From an uncultured Prevotella sp. (lineage in GTDB: Bacteria; Bacteroidota; Bacteroidia; Bacteroidales; Bacteroidaceae), in NCBI GenBank assembly GCA_947072805.1, contig CAMTJK010000101.1, forward strand, positions 1 to 11,260: DNA of 11,260 bases. The letters are read 5' to 3'. Positions 1-6,780 of the stretch are shown one piece after another (the first letter of the stretch is position 1; each line of letters starts with the position of its first letter). The translations under genes were made by a program, and so were the position numbers. The notes under the pieces were generated by a model. It did not search any database and was not told where the DNA came from. It was given only the letters and a program-made list of their open reading frames with translations.

Positions 1-51
1 ATTCGACCAAATATCTTTACAAATTAACTTTCATTAAGTGCAGTTACGAGC
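1..51. repeat. Left arm of a 51-bp perfect inverted repeat
   Basis: The reverse complement of these 51 bases is found without mismatch at 11087-11137. The arm starts at the first base of the window, so its true outer edge cannot be seen. Inside the arm edge the similarity fades instead of stopping cleanly: ATCCG followed by two to three variable bases precedes GCTCGTAAC in both copies (left copy read on the minus strand). This suggests two copies of a dispersed element. No open reading frame of interest lies in it. Confidence 0.95.
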
Positions 52-230
52 CTCGGATGTCGCACTCATTTCATCTTGTATAAGAAAGGCATCGGCAGTC
101 CAAGATGAATCTTTGCGTATGCCGGACAGAAACGTAGGTGACGGCAAGGAGAAACGGTCTTAACCTGAACGACTTCGGATATTTTCTTGCCATGTTTCTT
201 GTGCTTTCCGCCCACCGCGCTACCTATCTC
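52..230. other. Unassigned stretch between repeat arm and ade remnant
   Basis: An intact adenine deaminase gene would have its N-terminal coding region here. None of the three forward frames gives the expected early motifs, and an ATG frame from 138 runs into the ade remnant only because no stop intervenes. I read this as foreign or rearranged sequence joined to the ade fragment, with a breakpoint near 225-231. No promoter or RNA gene was recognised. Confidence 0.5.
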
Positions 231-1234
231 TTCGGAGCCCCCTCGTGCGTGCCTTCGTGCAGCCCGGACATAGAGACGAGCGGCGCATGCCTCGGCAGCG
301 ACGACATAAGCCGGCTGATGGAGCGCGACGACATAGGCTTTCTCGGAGAGATGATGAACTATCCGGGTGTGCTGGCAGACGACAAGGAGGTGATGGCAAA
401 GCTCGAGGCGTAACGCCGCAGCGGCACTACCGCCTCTCATGGGGACTGCTGCAGGAAGGCGATGCCGCCAACTTCATCTCGGTAGACAACCTGACACCGC
501 ATTTCCGAGTGCTGAGCACCGTGATAAAAGGGAAAGAGGTGTACAACTGCAACTCATACCTCAGTACTATACAATCGCAGTCGAAGTCGATAAGCAACCA
601 GATGGCCATTCTTGACAATTATCCCAACCGCTTCGTTGCCGAACCTATCGACGCATCAGCCATAAGCATGACACTTAACAGCGGCGACACCGCACACATC
701 ATCAGAGCCTACGACGGCAGTCTGCTTACCACACACGACGTGGTGAAGGTGACAGGCAATCCGCTTCACGACATGCACTATCCGTGGAACGAGGTGCAGA
801 AGATTGTGGTGTACAACCGCTACAAGAAAAATGCCCGACCGGTGGTGGGGCATGTGCGCGGCTTCGGCATAGCAGACGGAGCAATGGCAGGCTCGGTGGC
901 ACACGACTGCCACAACATAGTGGCAATAGGCTCTTCGGACGAATATATAGTGAAAGCCATCAACCGTATAATAGAAATGAGAGGTGGAGAGGTAGCGATA
1001 GCCGGTGAGGAGATGACCGATATAGCCCTGCCTATAGGCGGACTCATATCGCCGCTCGGCGGACATGAGATAGCATACCGCAGTTCGCTGTTGAGAGACA
1101 CGGTGAGACGCGCGGGCTGCGGGTTGAAGTCGCCGTTCATAACCATGGCGTTCATGTGTCTGCCCGTCATTCCCGAACTGAAGCTCACCGACCGCGGACT
1201 GTTCGACTCGGTGGCGTGGCGGTTTGTGGAGTAA
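231..1234 (+). pseudogene. ade: Adenine deaminase pseudogene, 5' end missing and catalytic core deleted
   Basis: Adenine deaminase is a metal-dependent hydrolase of purine salvage converting adenine to hypoxanthine. Two pieces remain in different frames. The first (231-410) encodes FGAPSCVP and then SRLMERDDIGFLGEMMNYPG, a stretch typical of the family, and ends at a TAA (411-413). The second (about 421-1234) starts with RHYRLSWGLLQEGDAANF and continues to a plausible natural C-terminus with FVAEPI, HVRGFGIADGAMAGSVAHD and LPIGGLISPLGGHEIA. Between them an intact protein would have well over 100 residues, including the metal-site segments of the DGHAPGL, TDHE and CSDD type; none is present. 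The N-terminal metal-binding region expected before FGAPSC is also absent: 52-230 shows no similarity in any frame that I can see. The product cannot be an active deaminase. A long ATG frame from 245 reads through most of it, but its first 50 or so codons are out of frame. The assignment is firm; the cause of decay is unknown. Confidence 0.85.
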
Positions 1235-1246
1235 TAAATTCTCCCT

Positions 1247-1279
1247 CGCGCGCGTACATTTATATATAATATATATAAA
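1247..1279. terminator. CG run plus AT palindrome between convergent genes, possible two-way terminator
   Basis: The 47-bp spacer between the ade remnant (+) and the methyltransferase gene (-) contains CGCGCGCG (1247-1254) followed by a perfect palindrome at 1259-1279, arms TTTATATATA and TATATATAAA around a single A. Its place between two converging stop codons makes a bidirectional terminator or a torsion-absorbing element possible. The hairpin is all A/T and so weak, and there is no long T tract. A very similar composite lies downstream of mutL at 10984-11013. Confidence 0.35.
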
Positions 1280-1281
1280 AC

Positions 1282-2088
1282 TTACTGCCTGCGTGTGCAC
1301 AACTGCCAGAAAGCCACAGCCGAGGCAGCTGCCACATTGAGCGAATCAACGCCGTGAGCCATAGGAATGCGTACCACATAGTCGGCAGCGGCAATGGTGT
1401 TGTGCGGCAGTCCGTCGCCCTCGGTTCCCATTACTATGGCAAGCCGTGGCTCGGCGGCAAGTGACGGATGGTCGAGCGGAACAGAATTGTCGGTGAGAGC
1501 CATTGCAGCTGTGCGGAACCCATATCTGTTGAGACTCTGTACCGGCTCCGTGAGCCATGTCCACGGCACAAGAAACACCGAACCCATGGAAACCCTCACA
1601 GCCCTGCGGTTGAGCGGGTCGCACGAGTCGGCGGTGAGCAGTACGGCATCGATGCCCAAAGCCGCCGCCGAACGGAATATGGCACCAATGTTTGTGGTAT
1701 CTGTCACGGCATCAATGACCACTATGCGGCGCGCTCCGCGGCATACGTCCTCTACGGTAGACTGCTTCTTGCGGCGCATGGCGCACAACACTCCGCGCGT
1801 GAGCACGTATCCTGTGAGTTCGGCAAGCAGTTGGCGTGAGCCTGTGAATACCGGAATATCGCCTATGCGTGCAATGATATCGGCAGCATCGCCTGTTATG
1901 TGCCGCCGCTCACATAGCAGAGACAACGGTTCGTAGCCCGCATCGAGTGCCACGCGTATTACTTTGGGACTCTCGGCAATGAATATGCCCTTGTCCGGTT
2001 CCATACGGTTGCGCAACTGCGCCTCCGTGAGCGTGCCGAACACCTCCACGCCCTCCTGATTGAGAGAATTTATTTCTATTATCGCCAT
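1282..2088 (-). CDS. SpoU/TrmH-family RNA 2'-O-ribose methyltransferase
   Basis: The 268-residue protein has the two-part build of SpoU enzymes, which transfer a methyl group from S-adenosylmethionine to a ribose 2'-OH in rRNA or tRNA. An N-terminal substrate-binding domain (about 15-105, with IFIAESPKVI and LCAMRRKK) precedes a knotted SPOUT domain (about 120-265). All three SpoU motifs are visible: motif 1 DTTNIGAIFRSAAALG (130-145; Asn133 and Arg139 are the conserved positions), motif 2 IVMGTEGDGLP (218-228), and motif 3 IPMAHGVDSLNVAAASAVA (241-259). The length is usual for the family. The first in-frame ATG is used; an ATG 13 bp farther upstream is in another frame. It runs opposite to guaB and converges on the ade remnant, so it is probably transcribed alone. 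The exact target nucleotide cannot be read from the sequence, so no symbol is given. Confidence 0.9.
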   Translation of the reverse strand: MAIIEINSLNQEGVEVFGTLTEAQLRNRMEPDKGIFIAESPKVIRVALDAGYEPLSLLCERRHITGDAADIIARIGDIPVFTGSRQLLAELTGYVLTRGVLCAMRRKKQSTVEDVCRGARRIVVIDAVTDTTNIGAIFRSAAALGIDAVLLTADSCDPLNRRAVRVSMGSVFLVPWTWLTEPVQSLNRYGFRTAAMALTDNSVPLDHPSLAAEPRLAIVMGTEGDGLPHNTIAAADYVVRIPMAHGVDSLNVAAASAVAFWQLCTRRQ

Positions 2089-2434
2089 GTCTTATAGCCA
2101 TGTTTCCTTTACATGTTTATAACGCTGTTGCCGTCTTTTTATTATTCCTTGCCGCCCATTCCTTGACGTCTTCGCACCATCCTGCTTCCCGCTTCATCCC
2201 GACATAGCCCGCTATGCCTTCGCCGAAGCGATTGCAATAAGCCCCGCAGACAGACGAAACAGATATGAAATATAATGATTTTTCGGTGTAAAACAGGCTG
2301 GTTGGCAGTCTGTGTCGGAACGATGTTATAATAGGGTTAAAACGTATTAATTCAGCAAGAAAAAGGCGAAAACAGGAATAAATGTGAATATTTTATACTA
2401 AATTTGCACGCAATAATTTTTAAAGTATTCATTT
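2089..2434. other. Divergent intergenic region upstream of guaB
   Basis: This 346-bp spacer separates the minus-strand methyltransferase gene from guaB. Its guaB-proximal half (about 2260-2434) is AT-rich and holds the promoter element. The other part (about 2140-2260) is GC-richer, with two small palindromes: CATAGC-CC-GCTATG at 2203-2216 and CTTCG-C-CGAAG at 2218-2228. On the minus strand a stop-free frame of about 70 codons (about 2118-2333) ends in a peptide containing MKREAGWCEDVKEWAARNN, but it lacks an early start codon and I do not recognise it. No tRNA, riboswitch or clear terminator was seen. Confidence 0.5.
2399..2406 (+). promoter_or_regulatory. Bacteroidota-type -7 promoter element of guaB
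   Basis: TAAATTTG matches the Bacteroidota consensus TAnnTTTG at every fixed position and lies 28 bp before the guaB start codon, which would give a short leader of roughly 20 nt. No convincing TTG-type -33 element is seen at the expected distance; the upstream sequence is simply A/T-rich. The guaB ATG (2435) has no clear Shine-Dalgarno sequence, as is common in this phylum. Confidence 0.55.
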
Positions 2435-3922
2435 ATGTCATCTTTTATTGCAGATAAAATCGTGATGGACGGCTTGACATTTGACGACGTCCTGTTAATC
2501 CCAGCTTACTCGGAAGTGTTACCAAAGACAGTGGAGCTCAAGACACGCTTCTCACGTAACATCGAGTTGAATATACCGTTTGTCACTGCAGCCATGGACA
2601 CCGTTACGGAATCGCAGATGGCCATTGCCATAGCACGCGAAGGAGGTATCGGTGTGATTCACAAAAACATGACCATAGAAGACCAGGCACGCCATGTGGC
2701 AATAGTGAAACGTGCTGAGAACGGTATGATATACGACCCCGTGACAATCCGTCGCGGCTCTACAGTAAAGGATGCTCTTGACATGATGGCTGAATACCAT
2801 ATCGGAGGTATTCCCGTGGTGGACGAAGACAACCGCCTGGTGGGCATTGTCACCAACCGTGACCTGCGCTTCGAGCGTCATCTCGACAAAAAGGTGGACG
2901 ACGTAATGTCGAAAGACAATCTTGTAACCACCGACCAAAAGACCGACCTCGCCGCCGCTGCACAGATACTACAGGAAAACAAGATAGAGAAACTCCCCGT
3001 GGTGGACAAGGACAACCATCTCGTGGGGCTTATCACATATAAGGATATTACCAAAGCCAAAGACAAGCCCATGGCATGCAAGGACAGCAAGGGCCGTCTG
3101 CGCGTGGCTGCCGGAGTGGGCGTAACTGCCGACACTCTGCAGAGAATGCAGGCGCTGGTGGATGCCGGAGCCGATGCAATAGTGATAGACACTGCTCACG
3201 GCCATTCCAAATTCGTCATAGAAAAGCTTGTAGAGGCAAAGGCTTCATTCCCTAATGTGGATATCGTGGTTGGCAACGTGGCTACCGGCGCAGCAGCACG
3301 CCTGCTCGTGGAAAACGGTGCCGACGCCGTGAAGGTGGGTATCGGACCGGGCTCCATCTGCACCACACGCGTGGTGGCTGGTGTCGGTGTACCGCAACTG
3401 AGCGCAGTATACGACGTTTACAGCGCACTGCAGGGTACGGGAGTGCCTCTCATAGCCGATGGCGGACTGCGCTACTCGGGCGATGTGGTGAAGGCATTGG
3501 CTGCCGGAGGAAGCTCGGTGATGATAGGCTCGCTCGTGGCAGGAACGGAAGAAAGCCCCGGAGAAACTATAATCTTCAACGGACGTAAATTCAAAAGCTA
3601 CCGTGGTATGGGCTCGCTCGAAGCCATGGAACAGAAAAACGGTTCGAAAGACCGCTACTTCCAGGGCGATACAAAGGAGGCAAAGAAACTTGTACCCGAG
3701 GGAATAGCCGGACGAGTGCCGTACAAAGGAACGGTACAGGAGGTTATCTATCAGATGGTGGGAGGACTGCGCTCTGGTATGGGATACTGCGGAGCTGCAA
3801 GCATAGAGAAACTCCACGATGCCAAGTTTACACGCATCACCAACGCCGGCGTCATGGAAAGCCATCCGCATGACATCGCAATAACAAGCGAAGCTCCCAA
3901 TTATTCACGTCCCAACGACTGA
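2435..3922 (+). CDS. guaB: Inosine-5'-monophosphate dehydrogenase
   Basis: This cytosolic enzyme oxidises IMP to XMP with NAD+, the committed step of guanine nucleotide synthesis. The 495-residue protein is full length for bacterial IMPDH. The barrel begins with LTFDDVLLIPAYSEVLP (14-30). Two CBS regulatory domains are inserted at about 97-210 (IGGIPVVDEDNRLVGIVTNR and KLPVVDKDNHLVGLITYKD). The catalytic loop GPGSICTTR (304-312) carries the nucleophilic Cys309. ADGGLRYSGD (341-350) is the phosphate-binding region, DRYFQ (406-410) supplies the Arg-Tyr pair of the mobile flap, and EGIAGRVPYKG (422-432) follows. No key residue is missing. It is the first gene of a six-gene same-strand run; the next start is 26 nt after its stop, so read-through into the envelope genes is likely. 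The start is supported by the MSSFIADKIVMDGLTFDDV beginning and the -7 element just upstream. Confidence 0.98.
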   Translation: MSSFIADKIVMDGLTFDDVLLIPAYSEVLPKTVELKTRFSRNIELNIPFVTAAMDTVTESQMAIAIAREGGIGVIHKNMTIEDQARHVAIVKRAENGMIYDPVTIRRGSTVKDALDMMAEYHIGGIPVVDEDNRLVGIVTNRDLRFERHLDKKVDDVMSKDNLVTTDQKTDLAAAAQILQENKIEKLPVVDKDNHLVGLITYKDITKAKDKPMACKDSKGRLRVAAGVGVTADTLQRMQALVDAGADAIVIDTAHGHSKFVIEKLVEAKASFPNVDIVVGNVATGAAARLLVENGADAVKVGIGPGSICTTRVVAGVGVPQLSAVYDVYSALQGTGVPLIADGGLRYSGDVVKALAAGGSSVMIGSLVAGTEESPGETIIFNGRKFKSYRGMGSLEAMEQKNGSKDRYFQGDTKEAKKLVPEGIAGRVPYKGTVQEVIYQMVGGLRSGMGYCGAASIEKLHDAKFTRITNAGVMESHPHDIAITSEAPNYSRPND

Positions 3923-3948
3923 CAAATACACATTATTTATATATAGTA

Positions 3949-5370
3949 ATGAAAAGAACATCTCTTTTTGCCGCCCTGCTCATGATATGTGGAGTGGCAA
4001 ATGCACAGCAAGACCCGGTGATTATGACCATCAACGGCACACCGGTGCTACGCTCGGAATTTGAATACTCATACAATAAGAACAATACCGAAGGCGTAAT
4101 AGACAAAAAAAGCGTTGAGGAATATGTAGAACTGTTCATCAACTACAAGCTGAAGGTGGCTGCTGCCATCGATGCCCAACTTGATACGCTGCCGTCTTTC
4201 AAGAAGGAATTTGCACAATACCGCGACCAGCAGATTCGTCCTACACTCATTACCGACGATGATGTGGAGCAGGAGGCAATAAAGATATATGAAGACACCA
4301 AGGCCAGCATTGGAGAACGCGGACTCATAAAGCCCGCACACATCTTCCTGCAGGTAATGCAACAGGCATCGCAGGACGAAATAGAGAAAGCCAAGGTGCG
4401 AATAGACTCCATATACGGCGCACTGAAAGGCGGTGCCGACTTCGGACTGCTTGCCAAGCAACTCTCGCAGGATGCCGGCACTGCACGTAACGGCGGCGTG
4501 TTGCCGTGGATAGGACCAAATCAGACGCTGAAAGAGTTTGAAGACAAGGCTTATGCCCTCCAGCCAGGAGAGATGAGCGAGCCTTTCCTGTCTCCCGCCG
4601 GCTATCACATAGTGCTCATGAAAGAGCGCAAGCAACTCGAACCTTACGATTCGCTGCGCGCAAACATCATGCGCTTCATAGAACAGCGCGGAATACGCGA
4701 ACGAATAATCGATAAGAAAATCGATACGCTCGCAAATGCTGCCGCTATCTCCAAAAGCGATTTCATGGAACGACGCGCCGACTCGTTGCAGGCTGGCGAC
4801 AACGAACTGAAAAACCTCATACAGGAATATCATGACGGACTGCTGCTCTACGAAATAAGCAACCGCACGGTATGGGACAAGGCTGCCAAGGATGAGGCCG
4901 GACTTGCTGCTTTCTTTAAAAAGAACAAGAAGAAATATGCGTGGGACGAGCCGAGATTCAAAGGTATGGCTTATCACGTGAAGGTGGAAAGCGATGTGAA
5001 AGCCGTAAAAGACTGCGTCAAGAAACTGAAATTCAACGAATGGGCTGACGCTCTGCGCAAGACATTCAACAATGACTCCATAATACGCATACGCGTGGAG
5101 AAAGGTCTCTTCAAGAAGGGCGATAACGCTCTCGTAGATCATGACGTCTTCAAAGTGGATACCACAGCCACGCCACTCAAGGATTATCCTATCGATGCCA
5201 CTTACGGCAAGATTCTGAAGAAAGGACCGGAAGACTATACCGACGTGAAAGGACTTGTCACCGCCGATTATCAGGAAGCTCTCGAGAAGGAATGGGTGGC
5301 TGAACTGCGCAGGAAATATGCAGTTGAAGTGAAGTCTGACGTGCTCATGACAGTAAACAAGCATAACTGA
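3949..5370 (+). CDS. Periplasmic PpiC/SurA-type peptidyl-prolyl isomerase (one parvulin domain)
   Basis: This 473-residue protein is a probable periplasmic folding helper for outer-membrane proteins. Residues 1-19 form a signal peptide (MKRTSLFAALLMICGVANA) with a likely cut after ANA. The N-terminal chaperone-like region (about 22-125) opens with VIMTINGTPVLRSEFEYSY and contains YVELFINYKLKVAAA, as in SurA/PpiC relatives. A single rotamase domain spans about 126-230: KPAHIFLQV at its start, ARNGGVLPWIGPNQ in the middle, GEMSEPFLSPAGYHIVLMKER at the end. The remaining 240 residues are charged and contain WDEPRFKGMAYHVKVE; I see no second intact parvulin domain there. The gene lies 26 nt after guaB and only 3 nt before the second isomerase gene, so the pair is very probably co-transcribed and translationally linked. 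The fold is clear; the client proteins are inferred from its neighbours. Confidence 0.88.
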   Translation: MKRTSLFAALLMICGVANAQQDPVIMTINGTPVLRSEFEYSYNKNNTEGVIDKKSVEEYVELFINYKLKVAAAIDAQLDTLPSFKKEFAQYRDQQIRPTLITDDDVEQEAIKIYEDTKASIGERGLIKPAHIFLQVMQQASQDEIEKAKVRIDSIYGALKGGADFGLLAKQLSQDAGTARNGGVLPWIGPNQTLKEFEDKAYALQPGEMSEPFLSPAGYHIVLMKERKQLEPYDSLRANIMRFIEQRGIRERIIDKKIDTLANAAAISKSDFMERRADSLQAGDNELKNLIQEYHDGLLLYEISNRTVWDKAAKDEAGLAAFFKKNKKKYAWDEPRFKGMAYHVKVESDVKAVKDCVKKLKFNEWADALRKTFNNDSIIRIRVEKGLFKKGDNALVDHDVFKVDTTATPLKDYPIDATYGKILKKGPEDYTDVKGLVTADYQEALEKEWVAELRRKYAVEVKSDVLMTVNKHN

Positions 5371-5373
5371 CAA

Positions 5374-6780
5374 ATGAAGAGAACGGTAATATTGCGATTG
5401 GGCGCGTGTGCTTTTGCAATGGCTCTCGGAATGGAGACCATGCAGGCGCAAAGCCTTGCTACCGACAGCACGATAGCAAACGAACGCAGCATCATCGACG
5501 AAGTGATATGGGTGGTGGGCGACGAGCCTATACTGAAATCGGATGTGGAGGCTGCACGCTTGCAGGCAGAACAGGAAGGCACGAGATGGAAAGGTGACCC
5601 GGATTGCGTGATTCCAGAACAGCTTGCGGTGCAGAAACTCTTCCTGCATCAGGCTGCCATCGACAGTATCGAGGTTACGGAGGCGGATGTTTCGGAGTCG
5701 GTAGAGCAATATATCGAATACTGGACGGGACTTGCCGGCTCGAGAGAAAAGCTCGAGGAATACAAGAAGGCAAGTATCACACAGCTGCGCAATGAGCTGC
5801 ACGACCCCTTGCGCGACCGCCTGACGGTGGAAAAGATGCGCGAGCATCTGGTGAAGAACATCAAAGTGTCGCCGGCGGAAGTGCGCCGGTTCTTCAAAGA
5901 CCTTCCGGCCGACAGCATTCCCTACGTGCCGACAGTGGTGGAGGTGCAGATTATCACACAGACACCGGTAATAGAACAGGAGGAGATAAACCGTATCAAG
6001 GACGAACTGCGTGACTATACGGAGCGCATTACCAGTGGCGAGTCGTCGTTTGCTACGCTTGCACGCCTTTATTCGGAAGACCCCGGTTCGGCAAGACGCG
6101 GCGGTGAGCTTGACTATACGGGACGTGCAGTGTTCGATCCGGCGTTCTCGGTAGTGGCATTCAATCTTACCGACCCGAAAAAGATATCTAAAATAGTGGA
6201 ATCCGAATTCGGATTCCACATCATCCAACTCATAGACAAACGTGGCGACAAGGTAAAGGTACGCCATATACTGCGCAAGCCGAGGGTTTCTGACGAATCC
6301 ATATCGCAGGCGCTTGCCCGTCTCGACTCGATACGCACCGACATAAATGCCGGCAAGTTTACTTTCGAGGACGGCGCGTCGGTAATTTCTGACGACAAGG
6401 ACACACGCAACAACTACGGGCTCATGACCAACGCCAGCGATGACGGTCGCACACGCACATCACGCTTTGAGATGCAGGACCTACCGTCGGAAGTGGCGAA
6501 GATGGTGGACAAAATGCAGCCCGGCGACGTCTCGGCACCGTTCGAGATGATAAACAGGAGAGGCAAGACCGTGTGTGCCATCGTCAAGCTGAAGAGCAGG
6601 GTGGACGGTCATAAAGCCACAATCACAGAAGATTTCCAGGTAATGAAAGATGTGGTGCTTGCCAAACGGCGCGAAGAAACCATCCACAACTGGGTGATAA
6701 ACAAGATAAAATCCACCTATGTAAGGGTGAACGAAAAGTACAAGAACTGCAATTTCGAATATCAAGGCTGGATTAAATGA
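5374..6780 (+). CDS. SurA-like periplasmic chaperone/peptidyl-prolyl isomerase (two parvulin domains)
   Basis: The 468-residue protein has the SurA layout: signal peptide (about 1-25, probable cut after MQA), an N-terminal chaperone domain beginning IIDEVIWVVGDEPILKSDVE (40-59), then two parvulin domains. The first (about 185-289) shows VPTVVEVQIITQTP, SEDPGSARRGGELDYTGR and the family ending ESEFGFHIIQLIDKRG. The second (about 293-408) starts KVKVRHILRKPR and has MQPGDVSAPFEM, but is less typical. SurA escorts unfolded beta-barrel proteins across the periplasm to the outer-membrane assembly machine. It starts 3 nt after the first isomerase gene and its TGA overlaps the ATG of the OstA-like gene, so all three are probably made together. 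The codons for ESEFGFH form part of a 24-bp perfect palindrome (6196-6219). The assignment is strong; surA is the likely name, but the paralogue upstream makes a one-to-one symbol uncertain. Confidence 0.92.
   Translation: MKRTVILRLGACAFAMALGMETMQAQSLATDSTIANERSIIDEVIWVVGDEPILKSDVEAARLQAEQEGTRWKGDPDCVIPEQLAVQKLFLHQAAIDSIEVTEADVSESVEQYIEYWTGLAGSREKLEEYKKASITQLRNELHDPLRDRLTVEKMREHLVKNIKVSPAEVRRFFKDLPADSIPYVPTVVEVQIITQTPVIEQEEINRIKDELRDYTERITSGESSFATLARLYSEDPGSARRGGELDYTGRAVFDPAFSVVAFNLTDPKKISKIVESEFGFHIIQLIDKRGDKVKVRHILRKPRVSDESISQALARLDSIRTDINAGKFTFEDGASVISDDKDTRNNYGLMTNASDDGRTRTSRFEMQDLPSEVAKMVDKMQPGDVSAPFEMINRRGKTVCAIVKLKSRVDGHKATITEDFQVMKDVVLAKRREETIHNWVINKIKSTYVRVNEKYKNCNFEYQGWIK
6196..6219. 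repeat. 24-bp perfect palindrome inside the surA-like gene
   Basis: The 24 bases read identically on both strands, starting GTGGAATCC, centred on GAATTC and ending GGATTCCAC. They encode V-E-S-E-F-G-F-H, the conserved end of the first parvulin domain, so the protein sequence explains part of the pattern; the symmetry is in the codon choice. Confidence 0.95.

Noticed and set aside
138..413. 91-codon plus-strand frame as an intact small protein
   Set aside because: From FGAPSC onward it is clearly a piece of adenine deaminase; the start codon is accidental.
66..440. 124-codon minus-strand open frame at the left end
   Set aside because: It lies opposite the ade remnant, has no recognisable motif, and its composition looks antisense.
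4069..6267. 732-codon minus-strand open frame across both isomerase genes
   Set aside because: Its product is rich in His, Tyr, Leu and Cys with no recognisable domain, as expected of an antisense shadow; the plus-strand genes here have clear signal peptides and parvulin motifs.
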